From positions 186,001 through 250,000 of the forward strand of contig CAWIOK010000023.1 in the NCBI GenBank assembly GCA_963837655.1: a stretch of 64,000 nt of DNA. The letters are read 5' to 3'. Shown piece after piece: positions 17,189-23,685 of the stretch; position 1 is the first letter of the stretch, and each line of letters begins with the position of its first letter. Under the pieces are notes generated by a model. That model was not told where the DNA came from and did no database searches. It saw only the letters and a list, made by a program, of their open reading frames with translations. A program made the position numbers and the translations under genes. This DNA comes from CAVVSD01 sp963837655 (GTDB lineage: Bacteria; Actinomycetota; Thermoleophilia; Solirubrobacterales; Solirubrobacteraceae).

Positions 17189-17220
17189 ATGTGGGCGAGC
17201 CTCATATGAGGGCACCCTAA
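17186..17220 (-). promoter_or_regulatory. Candidate iron-responsive operator of efeUOB
   Basis: A perfect 12-bp palindrome CCTCATATGAGG lies at 17200-17211, and CATATGAG recurs over the efeU start codon (17183-17190). Read on the minus strand, TTAGGGTGCCC occurs just upstream, resembling a half of DtxR/IdeR sites (TTAGG). The position over the translation start suits a repressor. Which regulator binds is not known. Confidence 0.4.
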
Positions 17221-17234
17221 CGCGTTCGGGTCGC

Positions 17235-18308
17235 CTAAGTCACGCGGTCGACGTACTCCGAGGCACGCACCCCCTCGAGCAGGTCCAGCACGGCCTTCTC
17301 GGCCGGTCCCTGGATGGCGGTGGCGTCCTCGTCGTCGCCCAGCTCGTCCAGCGCGGGCCCGACGGTGTACCCCCGCTGGTAGCTGTCGAACACACGCGGA
17401 TCGATGTACGACGCCCGCGCGACGGCCGGCGTGTTGCCGAGGTAGTGCGCGACCTCCTTCACGGCGTGGGCCATCGCACGCCTGCTGGCCGTCTTGGACC
17501 GTGCGTTGGGCGCCGCCACCGCCAGCGCCACCGCGGCCAGCACCGTGGCGCCCCAGGTGCGGAAGTCCTTCGCGCTCACGTCGAGCGCGGTCGACTCCTT
17601 GAGGTACTCGTTGATGTCGGGCGAGCGCAGATCGGTCCAGCGGCGACCGCGCTTGTAGGCCAGCAGCTCGGGGCCGCCGCCGCGCCTGCGCTTCAGCGCC
17701 GCGATGACCTGTGCGACCTCGGGATCGACGACCGACTGCACGCGTCGCTTACCGCTCTTTGCCGGGTAGTCGAAGAGGATGCGGTCCTCGCGCAGGCGCA
17801 CGTGGCTCTTGCGGATCGTGGCGAGTCCGTAGGTCTCGTTCGTGACCGCGTAGTCCTCGGAGCCGATCCGGAAGAACCCGCGGTCCAGGAGACGGATCGC
17901 CGCGGCCAGGACGTGCTCGCGGGTGAGGTCGTCGCGCGCGAGGTCGGCTGCGACGTGCTCGCGCAGCGCCGGCAGGGCGCGGGCGAACTCGACCATGTCG
18001 TCGAACTTCTCGCGGTCGCGCGACTCGCGCCACTTCGGGTGGTACAGGTACTGCTTGCGCCCGCGCTCGTCCATTCCCGTCGCCTGGATGTGGCCGCCCG
18101 GGTACGGGCAGATCCAGACGTCCTCCCACGCCGGCGGGATGACGAGCTCGGCGATCCGGGTGAGGACCTCCGGCTCGACGACGCGCTCGCCGTCGTCGTC
18201 CACGTACACGAAGCCGCGACCGTGGCGGACCCTCGCGATGCCGGGCCCCGAGGACACCGAGCGCCGGATGCGTGTCAGCTGCCAGGCGCGGGCGTCGGTC
18301 GTGCGCAC
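17235..18308 (-). CDS. DNA topoisomerase IB
   Basis: A 357-residue type IB topoisomerase of the poxvirus/bacterial kind, which relaxes supercoils through a 3'-phosphotyrosine link. An N-terminal domain (HGRGFVYVDDDGERV; IPPAWEDVWICPYPGGHIQ) precedes the catalytic domain, with active-site context FRTWGATVLAAVAL and the probable nucleophile Tyr in VARASYIDPRVFDSY. Length is typical of bacterial members. It ends near efeU and starts 29 bp after the Ku stop on the same strand, so Ku and topoisomerase IB may be co-transcribed. Confidence 0.93.
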   Translation of the reverse strand: MRTTDARAWQLTRIRRSVSSGPGIARVRHGRGFVYVDDDGERVVEPEVLTRIAELVIPPAWEDVWICPYPGGHIQATGMDERGRKQYLYHPKWRESRDREKFDDMVEFARALPALREHVAADLARDDLTREHVLAAAIRLLDRGFFRIGSEDYAVTNETYGLATIRKSHVRLREDRILFDYPAKSGKRRVQSVVDPEVAQVIAALKRRRGGGPELLAYKRGRRWTDLRSPDINEYLKESTALDVSAKDFRTWGATVLAAVALAVAAPNARSKTASRRAMAHAVKEVAHYLGNTPAVARASYIDPRVFDSYQRGYTVGPALDELGDDEDATAIQGPAEKAVLDLLEGVRASEYVDRVT

Positions 18309-18337
18309 CCACGGGCCGTACCCGAGGGTGCGGTGGG

Positions 18338-19225
18338 CTAGCCCTTCTTCGCCGCGGCCGGCTTGCGGCCGGCGGACTTCGCCTTCGGCTTGGCGGCGGT
18401 GCGCTTCTTCGGCTTCGCCTCGGCCGCGGGCTCGTCCTGCTCGCCGCGCACGGCGTCGAGGCTCGCCTTGAGCGCCGCCATGAGGTCGGGCACCGGCTCG
18501 GCCTCGTCGTCGCGTACGGGCTGCACGGCGATGTCCTCGCCGGACGCCTTGCGCTCGATGAGAGCGAGGATCTCGTCGCGGTAGCTGTCGCGGAACTTGT
18601 CCGGCTCGAAGTCGCCGGACAGCGACTCGACGAGCTGCTTGGCGATGTCGACCTCGCGATCGCGGACCTCGACGTCGTCCGGGCCCGGGATGTCGTCGAT
18701 CGTCGTCGGGTCGATGACCTCGTCGGCGAAGACCATCGTGCTCATCGCGAGCACGTCGCCCATCGGCCGGATCGCGACGAGCTGCTCCTTGGAGCGGATG
18801 ACCACGCGCGCGATGGCGATGCGACCGGTGTCGCGCATCGCGTCGAGCAGCAGCCGGTACGGCTTGGCGCCTCCCGCGGCGGGCGCGAGGTAGTACGGGT
18901 GGTCGTAGAAGATCGGATCGACGCCGGACAGCTCGACGAACTCCTCGATGTCGATCGTCCGCGTCTTCTTGGGGTCGAGCTGGTCCAGCTCGTCGCCCTC
19001 GATGACGACGTAGCGATCGGGAGCCAGCTCGTAGCCCTTGACGATGTCCTCGTAGGCGACCTCGTCGCCGGTGCTCGGATCGACCCGGCGCTGCTGGATG
19101 CGCACGCCCGTCTTCCCGTTGAGCTGGTGGAAGCGCACGGTCTTGCGCGAGACGGCCGAGTACAGCTTCACGGGAACCGTGACCAGGCCGAAGGAGATGG
19201 CGCCTGTCCAGATCGAGCGGGGCAC
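18338..19225 (-). CDS. ku: Ku protein for non-homologous end joining
   Basis: A 295-residue bacterial Ku that binds double-strand DNA ends as a homodimer. The start PRSIWTGAISFGLVTVPVKL matches the usual family N-terminus, so I use the GTG at 19225 rather than the one at 19243. GATACT lies six bases upstream, which also favours this start as leaderless. The core beta-barrel runs to about residue 240. The C-terminus is a Lys/Ala-rich tail (EAKPKKRTAAKPKAKSAGRK), as in actinobacterial Ku, that contacts DNA. The partner ligase LigD is not in the window. Confidence 0.95.
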   Translation of the reverse strand: MPRSIWTGAISFGLVTVPVKLYSAVSRKTVRFHQLNGKTGVRIQQRRVDPSTGDEVAYEDIVKGYELAPDRYVVIEGDELDQLDPKKTRTIDIEEFVELSGVDPIFYDHPYYLAPAAGGAKPYRLLLDAMRDTGRIAIARVVIRSKEQLVAIRPMGDVLAMSTMVFADEVIDPTTIDDIPGPDDVEVRDREVDIAKQLVESLSGDFEPDKFRDSYRDEILALIERKASGEDIAVQPVRDDEAEPVPDLMAALKASLDAVRGEQDEPAAEAKPKKRTAAKPKAKSAGRKPAAAKKG

Positions 19226-19291
19226 CGACTCAGTATCCCCCACGGCGCTCGTTGTACACGCGGCGCACGGGAGGTTTCACGGGCTGCCCGG

Positions 19292-19318
19292 CCCGGCGCG
19301 CTGCAGATGCGCGCCGGG
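19292..19318. terminator. Hairpin downstream of the first sigma factor gene
   Basis: A perfect 10-bp stem, CCCGGCGCGC (19292-19301) with GCGCGCCGGG (19309-19318), and a 7-base loop. It lies 30 bp past the sigma stop on the minus strand and upstream of ku, so it probably ends the sigma transcript. No U-tract is present. Confidence 0.65.
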
Positions 19319-19348
19319 GGCTCGGGACAGCGCTGTGACGCTGCGGGA

Positions 19349-20170
19349 CTACGCGGCCTCGCGCAGCCCGACGACCTCGGGCGTGCGCGCGAGGCGGTCG
19401 AGCGCACGGCGCTCGAGCTCTCGCGCCTTCGAGGCCGGGACGCCCATGCGGCGGGCGGTCTGCTCGATCGAGTGCTCGCCCTCGCCACCCGTGCCGAAGC
19501 GCAGGTTGATGACGAACTGCTCGTCCTCGGGCAGGCGCGAGACCTGGCCGCGGACATCGGCCGCGTACCGGTCGGCCACGACCTCCTCCTCAGGGGAGGC
19601 GACGCCGATGTCCAGCAGGGCGCCCAGGGGCGTCTCGCCGTCCTCGCCCACAGGGGCGTCGAGGCTGGCGAGCGTCCGGTCGTGCTTGCGCAGGGTGCCG
19701 ATCTCCGCGATGTCGGTCTCCATCTCATGCGCGAGCCGCTCGTCGCCCGGCTCCTCGCCGAGCTCTGCGGTCAGCTCCCGCTCGATCCGGCGCAGCTTGC
19801 GAATCCGCTGAGCGACGTGCGCCGGCACGCGGACCGTGCGCCCCGTGTTGTCGAGGCCGCGCTGCAGCGCCTGTCGGATCCAGATGGTCGCGTAGGTCGA
19901 GAACCGGTAGCCCTTCCGGTAGTCGAACTTCTCCGCGGCCCGGATCAGGCCGAGCATGCCCTCCTGGACGAGATCGCCAAGGGAGAGACCCTGGCCCTGG
20001 TAGTTCCGGGCCACGCTGACGACGAGACGTAGATTGGAGTTGATCAGCTTGTCCTTGGCCGCAAGGTCACCCTTCTCGATCCGCTTCGAGAGTTCGATGA
20101 CCTCCTCGTGCTTCAGGAGGGGATAGTGCTCCGCACTTCGGAGCAGCTGGTCAAAAGAGGTGTCAGGCAA
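19349..20170 (-). CDS. Sigma-70 family RNA polymerase sigma factor (group 2-like)
   Basis: A 273-residue sigma factor with all the DNA-contacting regions: region 1.2 (LLRSAEHYPLLKHEEVIELS), region 2 (LINSNLRLVVSVARNYQGQG, FDYRKGYRFSTYATIWIRQA), region 3 (RVPAHVAQRIRKLRRIEREL) and region 4 (SIEQTARRMGVPASKARELE). It lacks the long N-terminal region of RpoD, so it is group 2-like. The frame is open to 20353 but the promoter at 20214-20241 excludes an upstream start. The first in-frame start after the likely +1 is a TTG at 20170, an inefficient codon that may limit expression. Confidence 0.9.
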   Translation of the reverse strand: MPDTSFDQLLRSAEHYPLLKHEEVIELSKRIEKGDLAAKDKLINSNLRLVVSVARNYQGQGLSLGDLVQEGMLGLIRAAEKFDYRKGYRFSTYATIWIRQALQRGLDNTGRTVRVPAHVAQRIRKLRRIERELTAELGEEPGDERLAHEMETDIAEIGTLRKHDRTLASLDAPVGEDGETPLGALLDIGVASPEEEVVADRYAADVRGQVSRLPEDEQFVINLRFGTGGEGEHSIEQTARRMGVPASKARELERRALDRLARTPEVVGLREAA

Positions 20171-20213
20171 GGTGCTTTCGCTTCCGTGGTAGATTCCTAC
20201 TGCTTCGGTATGA

Positions 20214-20241
20214 ATTTTACCGATTTCGGTTGCTTGCGCAA
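20214..20241 (-). promoter_or_regulatory. Sigma-70 type promoter of the group 2 sigma gene
   Basis: On the minus strand, TTGCGC (complement of 20236-20241) and TAAAAT (complement of 20214-20219) are separated by 16 bp, in a stretch that is strikingly AT-rich for this genome. Transcription would start near 20207, giving a leader of about 37 nt before the TTG start. Confidence 0.65.
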
Positions 20242-20410
20242 CTTTTGTGTGCGCGCTGGCACACGACGGTCTCGGTAGCGCCTCGAGATCAAGCGCCCCT
20301 CCGGGGGGCGTACCGCGGGCAGGAGGACGCACGCGAAACTTCCCAAGGGACAACCTTGTCTACCCGGACAGCGCGCAGCCCACGCTCTGCTGCGCAAGGA
20401 ATTGTTGCTG

Positions 20411-20430
20411 ACGGCCGCGTGAGCGGCCGT
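20411..20430. terminator. Hairpin after the sigma / Pro-rich ORF pair
   Basis: ACGGCCGC (20411-20418) and GCGGCCGT (20423-20430) form a perfect 8-bp stem with loop GTGA. It lies 33 bp past the stop at 20463 on the minus strand and is followed by a moderately AT-rich stretch. Probable terminator of the SigB/F-type operon. A second hairpin (20294-20299 with 20305-20310) lies further on. Confidence 0.6.
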
Positions 20431-20462
20431 AGCCCGACCAGGCCCTCGCGACGGGCCCCGGC

Positions 20463-20711
20463 CTAGCCGTCGGCCTCGCCGGGCTGGACCTCCGGCTCGG
20501 GGTCCGGCTCCGTCGGCACCTCGGGCTGCGCGGGGACCGCCGGCGTCGCCGGCTCCTGCGGCTCGACCGGGGTGCCCGGGTCGGGCTGAGCGGGGACGAC
20601 GGGCTCGGCGGGGACGGCTGGGGTGGCCGGCTCTGCCGGCTGGGGAACGGTCATGTCCTCCGGCGCTACCCGGGATCGCTCGTCGGCAGACGGCGCATGA
20701 GCGTCACGCAC
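20463..20711 (-). CDS. Pro/Ala/Glu-rich small ORF coupled to the sigma factor gene
   Basis: An 82-codon frame, or 62 codons from an internal ATG that has GGAGG two bases before it. The sequence is almost entirely short proline repeats, with EPATPAVPA appearing twice (variants TPAVPAEP and TPAVPAQP), then PDPEPEV. There is no signal peptide or membrane segment. The GTG start overlaps the sigma factor stop by 8 bp, suggesting coupling. Low-complexity frames can arise by chance in GC-rich DNA, so the coding status is uncertain. No function can be assigned. Confidence 0.4.
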   Translation of the reverse strand: MRDAHAPSADERSRVAPEDMTVPQPAEPATPAVPAEPVVPAQPDPGTPVEPQEPATPAVPAQPEVPTEPDPEPEVQPGEADG

Positions 20712-21492
20712 CGCGCGCGTGCGAGCGGTCGCCCGCCTCCGCCATCACCCGCAGCCGCGCCACCGCCTGGCGGATGAGCCGGCTGACCTGCATCTGCGAG
20801 ACGCCGATGCGCTCGCCGATCTCCGCCTGCGTCAGGTCCTCCTGGAAGCGCAGGCGCAGCACCTCGCGCTCACGCGGCCCGATGGCCGTCAGCAACCGGT
20901 CCAGCGTCGCGCGGTGCTCCGCATGCGCGAAGCCATCCTCGTCGGTGCCGAGCGAATCGCCCAGCGTGTCGCCCTCCTCGTCACCGCGTGGGGTCTCCAG
21001 CGACGTGGCGCGGTACGCCCCGCCGGCCTGCAGCGCCTCGAGGATGCTCTCCTCGGACACCGTCAGCCGCCCGGCGATCTCACCGACGGTGGGGGCGCGG
21101 TGCAGCTCCCGACCCAGGTCCGAGACCGTCGCGTCAACGCGGAGCACGAGCTCCTGCAGGTCGCGCGGCACTCGGACCGACCACGTGCGATCGCGGAAGT
21201 GGCGCTTCAGCTCGCCGAGAATCGTCGGGACGGCGTAGGAGGAGAACGCGATGCCACGGTCGAGATCGAAGCGGTCGATCGCCTTCAGCAGCCCGAGCGA
21301 CGCGACCTGGAGGAGGTCGTCGAAGGGCTCCTCGGCGCGGTGGTAGCGGCGCGCGAGCTGCCGTGCAAGCGGCATGAAGCGCTCCACCAGCTCCTCGCGC
21401 GCCCGGCGATCGCCCTGCACGAGGTAACGCTCGAAGAGCGCGGTGTCCTGGCGGTTGCGATCCGACGGAGAAGAGTCGGCGAGTCGTGGCAC
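20704..21492 (-). CDS. SigB/SigF-type alternative sigma factor
   Basis: A 262-residue sigma factor of the stress/sporulation class controlled by RsbW-like kinases. Regions seen: 2 (LVQGDRRAREELVERFMPLA, FDLDRGIAFSSYAVPTILGE), the RDRTWSVRVPRDLQEL segment typical of SigB/F/G, region 3 (RAPTVGEIAGRLTVSEESIL) and region 4 (EDLTQAEIGERIGVSQMQVS). The frame extends to 21825, but the GTG at 21492 has an AGGGAG ribosome-binding site about 8 bases upstream and gives the family's length. The binding site sits in a hairpin arm. The cassette at 12733-13916 is its likely regulator. Confidence 0.93.
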   Translation of the reverse strand: MPRLADSSPSDRNRQDTALFERYLVQGDRRAREELVERFMPLARQLARRYHRAEEPFDDLLQVASLGLLKAIDRFDLDRGIAFSSYAVPTILGELKRHFRDRTWSVRVPRDLQELVLRVDATVSDLGRELHRAPTVGEIAGRLTVSEESILEALQAGGAYRATSLETPRGDEEGDTLGDSLGTDEDGFAHAEHRATLDRLLTAIGPREREVLRLRFQEDLTQAEIGERIGVSQMQVSRLIRQAVARLRVMAEAGDRSHARGA

Positions 21493-21498
21493 GCGTGC

Positions 21499-21525
21499 AG
21501 CTCCCTGGGCAAGGCGCCGGGAGCT
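21499..21525 (-). promoter_or_regulatory. Hairpin that could mask the ribosome-binding site of the SigB/F-type gene
   Basis: AGCTCCC (21499-21505) and GGGAGCT (21519-21525) are perfect 7-bp inverted arms around a 13-base loop. In the minus-strand mRNA the arm nearest the start codon contains GGGAG, the Shine-Dalgarno sequence for the GTG at 21492. Pairing would lower initiation, a layout seen in RNA thermometers and translational attenuators. Confidence 0.5.
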
Positions 21526-21571
21526 GGGGCGCGAGGCAGACGTCGAGCGTGTTGCTAGGCCCTGACGCCGG

Positions 21572-22225
21572 ATGGATGATACTCGGGTGACCGACGCCGC
21601 AGCAATGAGCTCCAGTGACGACACGACCGACGGGTTGACCGTCCTCGTGGCCGACGAGGACACCGAGGCACTGCGATCGACCGCGCGGGTTCTCGAGGCC
21701 CTGGGCCACCGGGTGGCGTCGTACGCCGTCTCCGTCGAGCAGGCCGCTGAGCAGATCGCCGAGGAGGACCCGGATCTGTCCGTCGTCGCGGTCCATGACG
21801 ACCTCGAGCACGCGCTCGACCTCATCGACGAGCTGAGCGAGTCCGCGCGCGGGCCGGTGGTCGCGGTCGTCGAGAACGGCTACGACGGCGACTTCCTCGC
21901 CCGCGCCGCCGCGCGCGGGATCGACGGCTTCGCGCGCTCCGAGGATCCGGGCGAGGTGCAGGCGGCGATCGAGCTCGCGCTGCGCCGGCACCGCCAGGAG
22001 GCGCAGCTGACCGAGCAGGTCACACAGCTGGAGACCGCCCTCGAGCGCCGCTCGATGATCGAGCGCGCGAAGGGCATCCTCATGGAGCGCCACCAGGTCG
22101 ACGACCGGGCGGCGTTCGCGATGCTGCGCGACCACGCTCGCAACGGCGGACGGAAGGTCGTCGACGTCGCCTCGGCGGTCGTCGAGGGGCACCCGCTGCT
22201 GCCCAGGCGCCGCGACGCCGACTGA
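21572..22225 (+). CDS. Pseudo-receiver / ANTAR-domain antiterminator
   Basis: A 217-residue protein. Residues ~20-140 have a receiver fold (LTVLVADEDTEALRSTARVL; GPVVAVVENGYDGDF), but the third strand reads DLSVVAVHDD, leaving Ala where the phosphorylated Asp should be, so it is probably a pseudo-receiver. A coiled linker (EQVTQLETALERRSMIE) leads to an ANTAR RNA-binding domain (RAKGILMERHQVDDRAAFAM). ANTAR proteins bind paired RNA hexaloops and prevent termination. A later start (GTG 21587 or ATG 21605) is possible. Its RNA targets are unknown. Confidence 0.88.
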   Translation: MDDTRVTDAAAMSSSDDTTDGLTVLVADEDTEALRSTARVLEALGHRVASYAVSVEQAAEQIAEEDPDLSVVAVHDDLEHALDLIDELSESARGPVVAVVENGYDGDFLARAAARGIDGFARSEDPGEVQAAIELALRRHRQEAQLTEQVTQLETALERRSMIERAKGILMERHQVDDRAAFAMLRDHARNGGRKVVDVASAVVEGHPLLPRRRDAD

Positions 22226-22254
22226 AACACGTCCCCCACGGGGAAGCACTCCGC

Positions 22255-23226
22255 ATGGCACCTGACGCCGAGCCGATGCCCCCCGACGACGGCATGCCCG
22301 GCGAGCGATCGTCGCTGCCCGCTGTCGCGAAGCAGACGTTCAAGAACTTCCAGGCGCACAAGATGACCGACCGCGCGGCGTCGCTGACGTACTACACGAT
22401 GATGTCGCTGTTCCCGGCGCTCCTGGCGACGGTGTCGGTCCTCGGGCTCGTCGGGACGCAGAGCCTCGTCACCAAGGCCGTGGACTACGCCCGCGACAAC
22501 GGCGCGGACGCGTCCGTGACCGACGCGATCCAGTCGTCCCTGGACAGCGCGATCTCCAGGAGTGGCGGCGCGGTGTCGTTCGCGCTCGCCCTGAGCATCC
22601 TCATCTCGTTGAACGGCGCGTCGGGCGCCTTCGGTGCGGCCGGCCGGGCGCTCAACGTCGTGTACGGCGTCGAGGACGAGCGTGGGTTCATCAAGACCAA
22701 GCTCCAGACGCTGGGCTGGACGCTCGTCGTCATCCTGCTGGCGATCGTCGCGCTCGTCTCGGTGTTCCTCGGCGGGCAGGTCGCGGCGGACATCTTCGGG
22801 AAGATCGGCCTCGGGTCCACGGCGGCCGACGTGTGGACCTACCTGCGGTGGGTCATCGCGCTCATCTCGGCGGTCCTGATCTACGCGATCGTGTACGCGT
22901 TCGCGCCGGACATCAAGCCGCGCAGGTTCCGGTGGTTCTCACCGGGCGCGTTCCTCGGCGTCGTGCTCTGGCTGATCGCCAGCGGCGCGTTCTTCTTCTA
23001 CGTCTCGAACTTCTCGAGCTACGGCGCGACGTACGGCGCGTTCGCCTCCGCGGTCGTCCTGCTGCTGTGGCTGTACATCACGAACCTGTGCCTGCTGCTG
23101 GGCGGCGAGCTCAACGCCGAGCTCGAGCGCGCCGAGCGGGGCGCGCGCGCCGCCCCGCCGCCCCCGACTCCACTCCCCGCGCCGCAGCGCGAGGGTGTCG
23201 TGGCGTCGGCGCCGCCGCGGGGGTGA
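22255..23226 (+). CDS. YihY/BrkB-family inner-membrane protein
   Basis: A 323-residue protein with about six membrane helices. The family hallmark DRAASLTYYTMMSLFPALLA is at residues ~40-60. GRALNVVYGVEDERGFIKTK and a final helix pair around TYGAFASAVVLLLWLYITN follow, then a Pro-rich cytoplasmic tail (APPPPTPLPAPQ). BrkB proteins were once called ribonuclease BN but are membrane proteins of unclear function. It starts 29 bp after the ANTAR gene and may be co-transcribed. Confidence 0.9.
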   Translation: MAPDAEPMPPDDGMPGERSSLPAVAKQTFKNFQAHKMTDRAASLTYYTMMSLFPALLATVSVLGLVGTQSLVTKAVDYARDNGADASVTDAIQSSLDSAISRSGGAVSFALALSILISLNGASGAFGAAGRALNVVYGVEDERGFIKTKLQTLGWTLVVILLAIVALVSVFLGGQVAADIFGKIGLGSTAADVWTYLRWVIALISAVLIYAIVYAFAPDIKPRRFRWFSPGAFLGVVLWLIASGAFFFYVSNFSSYGATYGAFASAVVLLLWLYITNLCLLLGGELNAELERAERGARAAPPPPTPLPAPQREGVVASAPPRG

Positions 23227-23685
23227 TCGCCGCGCGGTGAGCTTCGCGCCGCCATTGGCGAGACAGCTCGGCCGCGTCCGACAGATCACCGAGGGGCGAC
23301 GAGGTCGTCGTGGCGGCGCCGCCACTCGCTCGTCCTGGGCGGCTGCGTGCCACGTCTTCCCGTCCGTGCTGAGTTTGCGTCGCTCTACGACGCTTTGTCA
23401 GCACGGTTGAGGAGCCGGGGGCTACAGCGCGACCGGAGCGACCCCGCGCCGGTCGGCGAGCTGAGCATCCGTCTCAGCTCGCCGCTCGGCCGCGCGGGGG
23501 ATGCGCCACACGACGTCTGCGGCACGCGCCGTCCGATCACGCCGGTCCTCGGCGCATCGCGCGGGCGCAGGGCCGAAGGCCGCACCGGGGGCACCGGGAC
23601 GGCGGACGACGATGCGTGAGAGGCGGCTGCGATGCATGGGCGGGACCTTTCGGGCGCTGATCGATGCACGCGCAAGCTTATCAGT
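23227..23685. other. 459-bp region with no convincing gene
   Basis: Frames here on both strands give arginine- and alanine-rich translations without motifs or good starts. The main structure is a hairpin at 23365-23405: outer arms CGTGCTGA/TCAGCACG, a small internal loop, inner arms GCGTCG/CGACGC and a CTCTA loop. It could terminate the BrkB transcript or be part of a small RNA. The last ~40 bp before the addA stop are AT-rich for this genome. Confidence 0.5.

Noticed and set aside
21493..21825. N-terminal extension of the SigB/F-type factor to 21825
   Set aside because: The extension is Ser/Arg-rich, overlaps the divergent ANTAR gene, and lies beyond a good ribosome-binding site at the GTG at 21492.
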